Notes: generated by a model from the letters alone, not told the origin. A stretch of 52,397 nt of DNA from 'Osedax' symbiont bacterium Rs2_46_30_T18 (GCA_002163025.1 MABF01000094.1:1-52397), one strand, 5' to 3'; positions 17,673 through 27,088 are shown, numbered from the stretch's first letter. Numbers and translations: made by a program.

Positions 17673-18739
17673 CAGACGCAACCAACGATCGCAAGATTGA
17701 GCATATAGAGGTCATACAGAGTGATCCTTACACTGATCGTCAGGGCAGTTATTTTGATCGACTTAAACTTACTCACAGGGCGCTCCCGGGCATCGCTCTG
17801 AATCAAGTAGACACTAGCTGTGATTTTTTAGCTAAGAAATTATCGTTTCCGCTGTTAATCTCTTCTATGACAGGGGGAGATCATCAATTGATCAGAAAAA
17901 TTAACAGACATCTGGCAGAGGCAGCAGAGCACTGCCAGGTAGCTCTTGCTGTAGGGTCGCAGCGAGTAATGTTTAGTAGTGAGGCAGCTCAGCAGAGTTT
18001 TAAACTGCGCCAGTTTGCCCCCAGTACAGTGTTGTTAGGCAATATTGGTGCGGTCCAGTTAAATAAAGGGTTTGATATCACTCAGGCGCAAGCAGCGGTG
18101 GATATACTGCAAGCGGACGGTCTGTATTTGCATTTAAATGCGCTGCAAGAGGCCATTCAGGCAGAGGGGGATACTGACTTTAGTGACCTTCATCTGAAAA
18201 TACAGTCTATTGTCAGTCAATTAGACAAGCCGGTACTGCTGAAAGAGGTGGGCTCAGGTTTTTCACTGGCAGATTTAAAGCAGGGCATGGCCGCCGGGGT
18301 TAAATATTTCGACGTCTCGGGCAAAGGCGGAACTTCCTGGAGTCGCATTGAGCATCATCGCAATCAAAGACGCGATCCAGCGATTGCTGTCAGCGCAGAA
18401 AATCCTCTCTCAGGCAATGATCTGGGGTTGTGTTTTCAGGATTGGGGGATAGACACTGTCACTTCTTTACAGATGTTGAATTCTTATACAGATAGTGTCA
18501 CTTTAATTAGCAGTGGCGGTATTAGGAATGGGATTGATATGCTTAAGTCTGTTATACTCGGCGCCTCAATTTGTGGAGTAGCCGCGCCATTTTTAAAACC
18601 GGCAATGCACTCCACTGAGGCGGTAATCGTAGAGATAGAGAGATTACACAAAGAATTTAAAACAGCTATGTTTCTTTTAGGAATGAAAGATATAAAGAGC
18701 CTCTTCAAAAACAATTCACTATTGCTGGAAGAGCGTTGA
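17669..18739 (+). CDS. fni: Type 2 isopentenyl-diphosphate isomerase (FMN-dependent)
   Basis: Interconverts IPP and DMAPP with reduced FMN. The 356-residue TIM-barrel protein shows the family order: RKIEHIEV near the N terminus, LLISSMTGG for FMN, GSQRVMF, LHLNALQEAIQ(x)EGD, VLLKEVGSG, DVSGKGGTSWSRIE and ISSGGIRNGIDMLK. It overlaps the reductase gene by four bases (ATGA) and overlaps the next open frame. Its presence in the mevalonate operon completes production of both five-carbon units without a type 1 Idi. Confidence 0.96.
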   Translation: MTDATNDRKIEHIEVIQSDPYTDRQGSYFDRLKLTHRALPGIALNQVDTSCDFLAKKLSFPLLISSMTGGDHQLIRKINRHLAEAAEHCQVALAVGSQRVMFSSEAAQQSFKLRQFAPSTVLLGNIGAVQLNKGFDITQAQAAVDILQADGLYLHLNALQEAIQAEGDTDFSDLHLKIQSIVSQLDKPVLLKEVGSGFSLADLKQGMAAGVKYFDVSGKGGTSWSRIEHHRNQRRDPAIAVSAENPLSGNDLGLCFQDWGIDTVTSLQMLNSYTDSVTLISSGGIRNGIDMLKSVILGASICGVAAPFLKPAMHSTEAVIVEIERLHKEFKTAMFLLGMKDIKSLFKNNSLLLEER

Positions 18740-18753
18740 GGAACAATCCTAGT

Positions 18754-19923
18754 ATGTCGTCTGTTGGTATTGATCAAATCAGCTTTTACACATCCAATTA
18801 CTATTTGGATCTACGGACTCTAGCCAGAGCGCAGAACACCGACCCGGAAAAGTACTACGTTGGCATTGGCCAGGAAAAAATGGGCATGCCCGCTCACGAT
18901 GAAGACATTGTGACTATGGCTGCAAGCGCTGCTGCGCCGTTGTTCAAAGGTGCAGACAGTAAAAATATATCCACTTTGTTATTCGCCACTGAGACAGCCA
19001 TTGATCAGTCCAAATCCGCGGGTGTCTACGTACATCGTCTGTTAGGACTGAATGAGAATTGTCGAGTGGTAGAGCTGAAGCAAGCTTGTTATTCAGCCAC
19101 GGCAGCAGTGCAGATGGCCTGTGCATTAGTCGCTCGCCAACCAGAGCAAACAGTCTTAGTCATAGCCTCAGATATCGCTAAATACGATTTGGACAGCCCC
19201 GGTGAAGCGACTCAGGGCTGTGGTGCTGTCGCTATGTTAATCAGAGCCAACCCAAGAATAATCACTATCGATCCACAAGTAGGTAACTACACGGAAGATG
19301 TGATGGATTTCTGGCGTCCCAACTATCGCAAAACAGCCATAGTTGATGGTAAATATTCGACCAAAATCTATTTGAAATCGCTGAAGCGCGCCTGGGAGCA
19401 CTTTCGTGAGGCCAGCAATGTTGCATTTACCGATTTAAGCTATTTTTGCTATCACTTGCCCTTTTCACGGATGGCTCAAAAAGCACACCGTCACTTATCT
19501 AAAGTTAATAAAACACCTTTGGATGCCCAGGGCATTGAAGCGCAGATAGAGGGATCGCTGCTGTATAACAAACTGATTGGCAATAGTTATACCGCCTCAC
19601 TGTTTATCGGCTTAACGTCACTGCTGGAAAACTCTAACAAAGATATATCTGGCCAGCGCATAGGTTTTTTTAGCTACGGCTCAGGTTGTGTGGCCGAGTT
19701 TTTCTCCGGAACTGTAGTGGATGGCTATGAGAAGTGGCTGTTTAAAGAGCTGCATATGTCAATGTTAGATTCGCGCAGTGAGCTGGCTTACGAGCAGTAC
19801 CTGGAGTTGTATCAAGCACCTGATCCTCAGGACGGTGAGCGCTTGGATATAGCGGCAGATACTAAAGGTAAATTCAGACTAGCGAACATTAGCGATCACA
19901 AAAGAGAGTACATTGCGCTCTGA
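18754..19923 (+). CDS. Hydroxymethylglutaryl-CoA synthase
   Basis: Condenses acetyl-CoA with acetoacetyl-CoA to HMG-CoA. The 389-residue thiolase-fold enzyme has the catalytic triad in order: Glu80 (LLFATET), Cys112 (LKQACYSAT) and His234 (FCYHLPFSRM). The start at ATG 18754 gives the standard N terminus (VGIDQISFYTSNYYLDL), with GAGGA 11 bases upstream; an in-frame TTG at 18736 sits on the previous stop and is unlikely. Its stop shares one base with the next ATG (TGATG). It supplies the substrate of the reductase at the head of the operon. Confidence 0.95.
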   Translation: MSSVGIDQISFYTSNYYLDLRTLARAQNTDPEKYYVGIGQEKMGMPAHDEDIVTMAASAAAPLFKGADSKNISTLLFATETAIDQSKSAGVYVHRLLGLNENCRVVELKQACYSATAAVQMACALVARQPEQTVLVIASDIAKYDLDSPGEATQGCGAVAMLIRANPRIITIDPQVGNYTEDVMDFWRPNYRKTAIVDGKYSTKIYLKSLKRAWEHFREASNVAFTDLSYFCYHLPFSRMAQKAHRHLSKVNKTPLDAQGIEAQIEGSLLYNKLIGNSYTASLFIGLTSLLENSNKDISGQRIGFFSYGSGCVAEFFSGTVVDGYEKWLFKELHMSMLDSRSELAYEQYLELYQAPDPQDGERLDIAADTKGKFRLANISDHKREYIAL

Positions 19924-20921
19924 TGCAAGGTCTCGCGCCAGGTAAAATAATATTGAGCGGCGAGCACTCTGTAGTCTACGGAGCGCCCGCTATTGCCACA
20001 GCGATAAAACTCTACAGTCACATCCACTACGCCCCGGTTAAAGGTTCAGAATTAATTGCCGAGTTTATAGGCATCAAAGTCCATTCTAATCATCCAATCG
20101 CAAAATTATCCCCGCTAGTCTCTTTTTTAGATAGACAGTTTCAAAAATTTATAGACGGCAGCATCAAGGTTGAAAGTATCCTCAACTCACCGGTGCAACT
20201 AGTCTTGTACGTATTGGCATCGCAACTGCCGACCCAATCGCTCAGTGCGCATTTTAATGGCGACAGTGAATTGCCGATTGGAGCGGGAATGGGGTCATCC
20301 GCATCAATGATTGCAGCAGCGGTGCTCTTAGTAGAGGCGATTAATAACAAAACCAGTACTAGTGAACAGCGCTATCAACTGGTTAAACACTGTGAGCGCT
20401 TACAACACGGTAAAGGCAGTTTGATCGATGCGGCAACTGTCATATTAGGTGGGGTGGTACAAGTGCAGCGACAGAGTGTTAAGCAATTACCATTGCGATT
20501 AAACCATAATTGGTACTGGTTGTTCACCGGAACTCCGCAAAGTTCGACGGGAGAGTGTGTCAGCTATGTTGCTCAGCAACACGCCAAAGATACTAAGTTG
20601 TGGGATGAATTTGCGGATGTAACACAGAATATGGTGCAGCAGTTGTATAAAAACGCCAATCCCAGCGAGGCAATAGTGGCTAATCAAGCGCTGTTGGAAT
20701 ATATAGGAGTGGTTTCTGAGCGCGTCAAAATGATTATTGAACAATTGAAAGCACGTGGTGGGGTGGCAAAAATAGCGGGAGCCGGCTCCTATATTGGCGA
20801 CTCCTGTGGGCTGCTATTGGTGTATGCAAAAGATACCACAGGTGAGCAACTTTTTGCGGACTTCAATATGAAATGGGGTGTGCTTGAGCAGGACTTAAAA
20901 GGTGCGAGGATCATCGTTTAA
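19923..20921 (+). CDS. Mevalonate kinase (GHMP family)
   Basis: Predicted to phosphorylate mevalonate to 5-phosphomevalonate. The 332-residue protein has the three GHMP motifs: APGKIILSGEHSVVYG (residues 5-20), LPIGAGMGSSASM (ATP loop, about 118-130) and a C-terminal KIAGAGSYIGDSCGLLL glycine-rich motif. The KGSLIDAATVILGG segment carries the catalytic Asp. GEHSVVYGAPAIA closely follows the mevalonate kinase consensus, which is why I assign this one, rather than its neighbour, to mevalonate. It begins on the stop of the synthase gene (one-base overlap) and ends one base before the next ATG. Confidence 0.82.
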   Translation: MQGLAPGKIILSGEHSVVYGAPAIATAIKLYSHIHYAPVKGSELIAEFIGIKVHSNHPIAKLSPLVSFLDRQFQKFIDGSIKVESILNSPVQLVLYVLASQLPTQSLSAHFNGDSELPIGAGMGSSASMIAAAVLLVEAINNKTSTSEQRYQLVKHCERLQHGKGSLIDAATVILGGVVQVQRQSVKQLPLRLNHNWYWLFTGTPQSSTGECVSYVAQQHAKDTKLWDEFADVTQNMVQQLYKNANPSEAIVANQALLEYIGVVSERVKMIIEQLKARGGVAKIAGAGSYIGDSCGLLLVYAKDTTGEQLFADFNMKWGVLEQDLKGARIIV

Positions 20922-20922
20922 A

Positions 20923-21849
20923 ATGGCAGAGGTAATTAGGGTTACAGCCCCGGGAAGCGTCATGCTGATGGGTGAACACGCAGTAGTAAAAGGCTATTGG
21001 GCTATCGCCTGTGCATTAGATAAAGGCATTGAAGTGCAACTGACTCCCAGAGCTGATCGGGTAATTACTATCGACTCGGCGCTGTGTCAATATCAGTCGA
21101 ACTTGGATCAGCTTATCAATGAGGCTAAACTCAGTTTTGTGCTTAAAGCAATTTCATTACAGTTAGATAAGCTTGAATATGGTTTTGACTTGGTCATTAA
21201 GGCAGAGTTTTCTCATACACTAGGCTTGGGATCTTCTGCTGCGGTGACTGCGGCAACCGTAAAGGCACTGTCGCTGCACAGCGGACAAAACATCTCTCTG
21301 GCAGAGCATTTGCAACTTTCACTGGCGGTGGTACGTGCCGTGCAAGGGCGTGGCTCTGGAACAGATCTGGCAGCAAGTATCTACGGCGGAGTGATCGCCT
21401 ATAAAGTAGATCCCTGTACTGTTGAGGTGCTCAATGGGTTGCCTGAAATATCCCTACACTACGTTGGCTACAAAACCAAAACCCCGGATGTGTTGGCTAT
21501 CGTGGCGCAATGGGAGCAACAGCAGCCAGAACTCTATGCCAATATCTATCAATTAATGGATCAGATTAGCATAGCTGCAATGCGCGCAGTGAGAGCTCAG
21601 AACTGGTCCGAGTTAGGTAAGCTAATGAATCTCTATCAGGGTCAACTGGATAGCTTAGGTGTCAATGATTTAGCATTGAGTGAAATGATTTATCAACTGC
21701 GGGCTCAAAGTGGCGTGTCTGGGGCAAAGATTTCCGGCTCAGGTTTGGGGGATTGTGTGATCTCACTCGGTATAGATCAGCCACTGGAAAATTACCAACA
21801 AATAGTCATTAAGGTCTCGGCGCAGGGAGTCATCAGCCATGAGCAATAG
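20923..21849 (+). CDS. Second GHMP kinase, probable phosphomevalonate kinase by position
   Basis: A 308-residue GHMP kinase with APGSVMLMGEHAVVKG (residues 9-24), HTLGLGSSAAVTAATVKAL (ATP loop), GRGSGTDLAASIYGG (catalytic Asp) and SGAKISGSGLGDCVISL. By motif it resembles mevalonate kinases as much as classical phosphomevalonate kinase, and it is shorter than Gram-positive MvaK2. The operon otherwise lacks a phosphomevalonate kinase, so by elimination it should make 5-diphosphomevalonate. Alternatives are a second mevalonate kinase or an enzyme of a bypass route. ATG 20923 directly follows the previous stop; a GTG at 20902 would overlap it and add seven residues. Its 3' end overlaps the decarboxylase by 11 bases. 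Confidence 0.7.
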   Translation: MAEVIRVTAPGSVMLMGEHAVVKGYWAIACALDKGIEVQLTPRADRVITIDSALCQYQSNLDQLINEAKLSFVLKAISLQLDKLEYGFDLVIKAEFSHTLGLGSSAAVTAATVKALSLHSGQNISLAEHLQLSLAVVRAVQGRGSGTDLAASIYGGVIAYKVDPCTVEVLNGLPEISLHYVGYKTKTPDVLAIVAQWEQQQPELYANIYQLMDQISIAAMRAVRAQNWSELGKLMNLYQGQLDSLGVNDLALSEMIYQLRAQSGVSGAKISGSGLGDCVISLGIDQPLENYQQIVIKVSAQGVISHEQ

Positions 21850-22846
21850 CAGTATCGACAAAGCCAGTGTTGTTAATCGTTATTTGCCGTCCCGGCTAGT
21901 GTCCAGGGAATATGCCGATGCCTTTGCTCCCAGCAATATCGCTCTGTGCAAGTATTGGGGTAAGCGAGATGCAGAATTAAACTTGCCGGTTAATTCCAGC
22001 TTGTCAATCTCACTGGCGCATCTTGGCTCGCATACTAATATTAGCCACAGTGAGACAGGTCTGGATAAAGTTCGGCTCAACAACAAAGATCTGTCCCTGG
22101 ATAGCAACTTTAGCCGCAAAGTGATTGCCTTTGTTGATCTGTTTCGCCGCGGGCAAAAAATTCCGCTGATTGTCGATACCCGCAATAATATTCCGACCGC
22201 AGCGGGGCTGGCATCTTCCGCATCTGGTTTTGCCGCGCTGGTGTTGGCACTGGATGACTTTTTCTCCCTGAAGCTGGAAAATTCCGTGCTTTCGGCATTT
22301 GCCAGAATGGGGAGCGGCAGTGCATCGCGCTCCATTTATAGCGGATTTGTGCGCTGGGATATGGGCAGCCAAAGTGATGGTATGGACAGTGTCGCCAGTC
22401 AGCTGGACAACCGTTGGCCCAACTTACGTATTGGTCTGATTAAAGTCAGCAGTGTGCAGAAACCTGTAGATTCTCGTAGCGGCATGAACCGCACTATCGA
22501 AACTTCAAAGTTGTACCCCAGTTGGCCGGAGCAGGCTGGCAGTGATTTGATTACTTTAGAGCAGGCAATAGCCGATCGAGATTTTGCCCGGATGGGAGCG
22601 TGTGCAGAGAAAAATGCTATGTCTATGCACGCCACTATGATGTCCGCCTGGCCGCCATTGGTCTATTGGCTACCCGAATCTCTGGCAGTTATGCACAAGG
22701 TTTGGCAACTGCGAGAGGCGGGAGTTGCTGTGTACTTTACCATGGACGCAGGGCCTAATTTGAAATTATTGTTTGAGGCGTGCAGTCTCAGCGTGCTGGA
22801 AACGGAATTTGTATCAATGGAAGTCATTCAGCCCTTTTCGGATTGA
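21839..22846 (+). CDS. mvaD: Diphosphomevalonate decarboxylase
   Basis: ATP-dependent decarboxylation of 5-diphosphomevalonate to isopentenyl diphosphate. The 335-residue GHMP protein carries the signature ALCKYWGKRD (about 36-45), NIPTAAGLASSASG (ATP loop), SGSASRSIYSGFVRW and the catalytic YFTMDAGPNLKLL near the C terminus. These match true decarboxylases (Asp in MDAGPN, Ser in SGSASRS). It starts inside the preceding kinase gene (11-base overlap) and ends seven bases before the polB GTG. A roughly 25-residue N-terminal lead before FAPSNIALCKY is longer than in many bacterial MvaD proteins. Confidence 0.94.
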   Translation: MSNSSIDKASVVNRYLPSRLVSREYADAFAPSNIALCKYWGKRDAELNLPVNSSLSISLAHLGSHTNISHSETGLDKVRLNNKDLSLDSNFSRKVIAFVDLFRRGQKIPLIVDTRNNIPTAAGLASSASGFAALVLALDDFFSLKLENSVLSAFARMGSGSASRSIYSGFVRWDMGSQSDGMDSVASQLDNRWPNLRIGLIKVSSVQKPVDSRSGMNRTIETSKLYPSWPEQAGSDLITLEQAIADRDFARMGACAEKNAMSMHATMMSAWPPLVYWLPESLAVMHKVWQLREAGVAVYFTMDAGPNLKLLFEACSLSVLETEFVSMEVIQPFSD

Positions 22847-22853
22847 GCCGCAA

Positions 22854-25193
22854 GTGTCTGCAATAGTTAGCAGTGGTTTCGTCCTATCCTCTAACCAGCG
22901 CGATACAGAGCTGGGCATCGAACTCAGCTATTGGCTGGTCACAGATAGCGGGCCGCAATGCATCTGTTTAACAGCTCAAGAACAAGTATTTTTTGTACTG
23001 CAAAAGGATGCGCAGGAAATCCGTTTTTTGTTGCGCTCAATGGCTGACTGGCGTTTACATGAGCTGCAACTAAAAGATTTACAGCAGCAGCCGGTGATGG
23101 GTTTGTACGTCAGCAGTTTGCACAGCGCGCGTAAAATAATTAACAAACTACATCACGCGCACATCGTGATGATGGAAGAAGATATTCGCCCTGTTGACAG
23201 GTATTTGATGGAGCGATTTATCCGCGGAGCCGTAGCCTTTAGCAATAGCTGCGAGCCGCATAAAATAGCCAAACAACAGTACCAACCTCGCTTTGATATT
23301 CTCTCCCTGGATATAGAAACCGATATGCATCTAGGCACTATTCTGTGTATTGGCGTGCAGAGTAATAGCGGCTTTAAGCGAGTATTGATGTTGGGAGAAG
23401 GCTGTGATGACAGCGTTGTCAAATACTGCGGTGATGAGCGCTCGCTGTTACAGCGCTACGTCACTTTGCTCAATGACTGTGACCCGGATATCCTGATTGG
23501 TTGGAATGTTATTGGCTTTGATTTCTCAGTCATTCAGCAGCGGGCAGATCAGCACAGTGTAGCGCTGCATATAGGCCGCGATGGCAGTCTTTGTGATTTG
23601 CATAAATCGGCACGCGGCAAGGTCTATCTGCGCATAGCCGGACGCATTGTGCTCGATGGCATCGATGTACTTAAAGGCGCAACCTTTCAATTTGATAGCT
23701 TCTCTTTAGAAAATGTCTCCCGCGTACTGCTCAAACGAGGTAAGTTGGTTGAGAATGTCGCCCATCGTGCCGATGAAATTATCGAGATGTACGCCACCGA
23801 TAAGCAGGCACTGGCCAAATACAATTTGATGGACTGCGAGTTGGTTCTGGAGATTTTTGCTCACGCACAACTGATTGAATATTTAGTTGAGCGAACTGCG
23901 CTGACTGGGCTGGCACTTGATAAAGTAGGGGGGTGGTCCAGTGCTTTTGATAACTTATATTTACCACTGTTACACCGCAATGGCTACGTTGCCCCTGAAT
24001 ACGCATCAGGTGTTTCCGACATGGCATCCCCTGGTGGTTATGTCATGGACTCTATCCCCGGGTTGTATCGACATGTCTTAGTGCTGGATTTTAAGAGCTT
24101 GTATCCCAGTATTATCCGCACCTTTAAAATAGATCCCCTAGGCTTAGCGCAAAGTGCTATTTGCGAAGATCAGGAGCAGTTAGTGCCGGGTTTCAATGGT
24201 GCTGTATTCACTAAAGAAGATAATATATTACCGCTGGTGATGGACGAATTATGGCAGGCCAGGGACAGAGCTAAGCTGAGTAATAACCATTCCATGTCCC
24301 AGGCGATTAAGATCTTGATGAGTTCAATGTATGGGGTATTAGGTTCTGATGCCTGTCGTTTCTTTGATCACCGACTGTCCGGCTCTATCACTTTACGCGG
24401 TCACGAAATTCTCACCAGCACCGCTACAAAAATCGAGGCAGACTATGATTATAAAGTTATTTACGGCGATACAGACTCAGTATTTGTCTGGCTCGGCGAG
24501 GATTGTACTGATGCTCAGGCACATAACATAGGGGAGCAAATGGCCGCTGAACTGACCGCTTGGTGGAGATCAACTCTGAGCGATAAATATGCCATCAGCA
24601 GTCATTTAGAGCTTGAGTATGAGACTCACTACACTAAGTTTTTAATGCCAACCATGCGCGATTCTGACTTGGGCACAAAAAAACGTTATGCCGGTTTACA
24701 ACATTTTCCTGACGATAGCACCCAGATGGTCTTTAAAGGCATGGAAAATGTGCGCTCCGACTGGACTGAACTTGCCAAGAAAATGCAGCGGCATGTTTTT
24801 CACTGTGCCTTTAACGATTTGCCCTACGAGCAATACATCATTGATACGGTGGCTGCTGTACGTGAGGGGAAGCTGGATGGACAATTGTTGTATCACAAGA
24901 AATTGCGTCAGGGGCTGCAAGAGTACCAAAAAAATCGACCGCCGCACGCCCAGGCGGCACTGAAATTACAACAGTATTATCGGGCCCAAAATTTGCGAGA
25001 ACAAGTGAGCCGCAATCAAGTGATTAAATACTACATAACAGTCAACGGACCTGAGCCAGAGGAGTGTCTCAGCTCCCGCTTAGATTACGATCACTACGTC
25101 GATAAACAATTAAAACCGGCTTTGGATGCGCTTTTGTCGGTCAAAGGCAGCTCCTTTGAGCAGTTGGTGGGTTTGCAAATAGGTTTGTTTTAA
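22854..25193 (+). CDS. polB: DNA polymerase II (family B)
   Basis: SOS-associated repair and translesion polymerase with 3'-5' proofreading. From GTG 22854 the protein is 779 residues, matching E. coli Pol II in length and in start (SGFVLSSNQRDTELGIE against the E. coli GFILTRHWRDT segment). Exonuclease motifs include LSLDIETDM and NVIGFDFSVIQQ. Polymerase motifs are DFKSLYPSIIRTF (A), KILMSSMYGVLG (B) and YGDTDSVF (C), then TKKRYAGL and the C-terminal QLVGLQIGLF, which resembles the LF-ending clamp-binding peptide. It lies only seven bases after mvaD, so it is cotranscribed with the mevalonate genes. No LexA box could lie in that gap. Confidence 0.96.
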   Translation: MSAIVSSGFVLSSNQRDTELGIELSYWLVTDSGPQCICLTAQEQVFFVLQKDAQEIRFLLRSMADWRLHELQLKDLQQQPVMGLYVSSLHSARKIINKLHHAHIVMMEEDIRPVDRYLMERFIRGAVAFSNSCEPHKIAKQQYQPRFDILSLDIETDMHLGTILCIGVQSNSGFKRVLMLGEGCDDSVVKYCGDERSLLQRYVTLLNDCDPDILIGWNVIGFDFSVIQQRADQHSVALHIGRDGSLCDLHKSARGKVYLRIAGRIVLDGIDVLKGATFQFDSFSLENVSRVLLKRGKLVENVAHRADEIIEMYATDKQALAKYNLMDCELVLEIFAHAQLIEYLVERTALTGLALDKVGGWSSAFDNLYLPLLHRNGYVAPEYASGVSDMASPGGYVMDSIPGLYRHVLVLDFKSLYPSIIRTFKIDPLGLAQSAICEDQEQLVPGFNGAVFTKEDNILPLVMDELWQARDRAKLSNNHSMSQAIKILMSSMYGVLGSDACRFFDHRLSGSITLRGHEILTSTATKIEADYDYKVIYGDTDSVFVWLGEDCTDAQAHNIGEQMAAELTAWWRSTLSDKYAISSHLELEYETHYTKFLMPTMRDSDLGTKKRYAGLQHFPDDSTQMVFKGMENVRSDWTELAKKMQRHVFHCAFNDLPYEQYIIDTVAAVREGKLDGQLLYHKKLRQGLQEYQKNRPPHAQAALKLQQYYRAQNLREQVSRNQVIKYYITVNGPEPEECLSSRLDYDHYVDKQLKPALDALLSVKGSSFEQLVGLQIGLF

Positions 25194-25348
25194 TGTCTCT
25201 AAGCTGGGTATTTGTATACATCTCGGCTGATCCTTGTGTCGTTGGCGAGGTTATTTATGGATAGCTGCGCGGATCAATTTATTACTTGGCTGTAGCAGGT
25301 TAGCAATCCTAACCACAGGACAATTTATAAATTTGCAGCGGGCCTATG

Positions 25349-26047
25349 TTAACGCCGTTTATGCAGGTAGTTATTGGCCAGAGAGCCCAAGTAAGAATTA
25401 CGCTGAATTACAAAGGCAGTTAACAGGGGAATGTAGTCTTCTGCCACCGCTGTTTTCACTGAGGGGCGCAGGGCTAAGGTTTTTCGCCAGCTAGCTGCAT
25501 GGGTACACAAGCTGAGAAATTTAAACTCGGCAAATTTTTCAAAGGCATCAAAGTATCTGAATACCGGGGCAAAAGCGGCGTCTACCAAAGAAAAATGCTC
25601 GCCATTGAAGAACGTTGATCCACTTAAATTTTTTTCTAAAGTACACCACTTACTCTCTAGCATTGAGAGCGCATTTAGGTATTGTGCCTCGGTTTTAGCA
25701 TTGTAGAGCTGGCCGATGTTGTTTAAGGTGGCGGAGGCAAACTCTATCCAGGCGCGCTCTTTGGCCCTTGTCAATGGATCAGTGGCAAGCAGAGAAGAGC
25801 CACTAATATCATTAATATATTCAACGATAGCGTTAGATTCGAACAACACTGTCTGTTCATCGATCAGCAGAGCGGGTACTTTTCCCAGCGGTGATAACCT
25901 TTTAAACCAATCGGGCTTGTTCGCCAAATCAATATCTATACGTTTAAACTCAATCCGCTGCTCCGTCAGTGCAATTATTGCCCGTTGTACATAAGGGCAT
26001 AGATAATGACTAATCAAGGTGATCTGAGCAATATTTTTTGTCGGCAT
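25349..26047 (-). CDS. Glutathione S-transferase family protein
   Basis: A 232-residue cytosolic GST. The N-terminal thioredoxin-like domain reads ITLISHYLCPYVQRAIIALTEQ (CPY at the active-site position), then KRLSPLGKVPALLID with the cis-Pro, and ESNAIVEYIND for glutathione gamma-glutamyl contacts; the C-terminal helical domain follows. ATG 26047 is chosen, with AGGTG upstream; a longer in-frame start at 26230 would run into the divergent regulator's promoter. It is divergent from a LysR-type regulator 137 bp away, which probably controls it. The Cys-type site suggests omega/beta-like thiol transfer rather than conjugation, but this is inference. Confidence 0.9.
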   Translation of the reverse strand: MPTKNIAQITLISHYLCPYVQRAIIALTEQRIEFKRIDIDLANKPDWFKRLSPLGKVPALLIDEQTVLFESNAIVEYINDISGSSLLATDPLTRAKERAWIEFASATLNNIGQLYNAKTEAQYLNALSMLESKWCTLEKNLSGSTFFNGEHFSLVDAAFAPVFRYFDAFEKFAEFKFLSLCTHAASWRKTLALRPSVKTAVAEDYIPLLTAFVIQRNSYLGSLANNYLHKRR

Positions 26048-26184
26048 AGTCTGCACCTGTAGCTTAAATGTTTTTGTAAGAGAAACTAAAACTAGCTTAT
26101 CTTGTGCAGATCGAGAATTAAATATTCTATAAATGGTATTCAATGTGCAATAATGCACAGCGTTTAACAACAGAGGTAGGGGTA

Positions 26185-27060
26185 ATGAATTGGGATGATC
26201 TGCGATATTTCCTGGCGCTGGCGAATGCAAAAAGCATGAGTGGCGCCGGTCGTGAGTTAGGGGTGAAGCACACCACAGTAGCGCGAAGGATTCAGGCTCT
26301 GGAGCAGCGCTTAGGCAGCAGACTGTTTGACCGCCTCGCAGATGGTTATGCGATGACAGAGGCCGGTGAGAACTTGCAACCTATGGCGTTAACGATGCAG
26401 GAGCAGAGCCACAGTATTGAGCGGCAAATCATGGGTTTGGATACACAGCTTACCGGCACGTTAAATCTGACCGCGGCTCACGATGTCTTTAATTGTCTGG
26501 TGATCCCCTATATAAAAGTATTTAAATGCGCTTATCCAGGGATCGAATTACTGTTATCAAGCTCTGCTGGGTTGTTGGATTTATCCGCCAAACAGGCAGA
26601 TATAGCCCTGCGATTGACCGCCAATCCGCCTGATTACCTGATAGGAAAAAAAGTATTACCGTTAACTCATGGGTTGTACGCCAGTGCGCAGTATTTAGAA
26701 AAACACCCGAACCCCGAACATTTGGTTTTATGGGAGCACAAAGGCCAGCATCCTGAGTGGGTTAAACAGCACTTTAGCAATGCCCAAGTGGCTGTGCGGG
26801 TCAATGATGTGACTAACATGGTCAACTGTGTAAACTCTGGCATGGGGGTGTCCAGATTACCTTGTTTTATCGCTGATAGCTGCCCCGATCTGCGCCGCTT
26901 AGATTTACCTTTAAAGCCTTCAGATTGGGGAATCTGGGTACTTAGTCACGTTGACTTGAGGGATACTGCAAGGGTACGGGCATGTCGCGAGTTTCTAATC
27001 GACATAGTGCAACAACAGCAGCCATTAATCAGTGGTTTGAATTCTCGCTATAACAAGTAA
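26185..27060 (+). CDS. LysR-family transcriptional regulator
   Basis: A 291-residue regulator starting MNWDDLRYFLALANAKSMSG. The HTH covers residues 1-60 with GVKHTTVARRIQALEQRLGS as the recognition region, followed by a LysR effector domain that is less typical in the middle. ATG 26185 is preceded by an AGGGG ribosome site; an upstream in-frame ATG (26143) would add 14 residues. Divergent from the GST gene, which is the obvious candidate target. No effector can be proposed from sequence. Confidence 0.9.
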   Translation: MNWDDLRYFLALANAKSMSGAGRELGVKHTTVARRIQALEQRLGSRLFDRLADGYAMTEAGENLQPMALTMQEQSHSIERQIMGLDTQLTGTLNLTAAHDVFNCLVIPYIKVFKCAYPGIELLLSSSAGLLDLSAKQADIALRLTANPPDYLIGKKVLPLTHGLYASAQYLEKHPNPEHLVLWEHKGQHPEWVKQHFSNAQVAVRVNDVTNMVNCVNSGMGVSRLPCFIADSCPDLRRLDLPLKPSDWGIWVLSHVDLRDTARVRACREFLIDIVQQQQPLISGLNSRYNK

Positions 27061-27088
27061 AGAGAGTAACTGTAAAGCTACTCTCTTT
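27059..27088 (+). terminator. Hairpin at the end of the LysR gene
   Basis: AAAGAGAGTA (27059-27068) and TACTCTCTTT (27079-27088) are perfect complements with a 10-base loop; the left arm overlaps the stop codon. Only a broken T-run (AGTTTCTT) follows. Confidence 0.6.
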
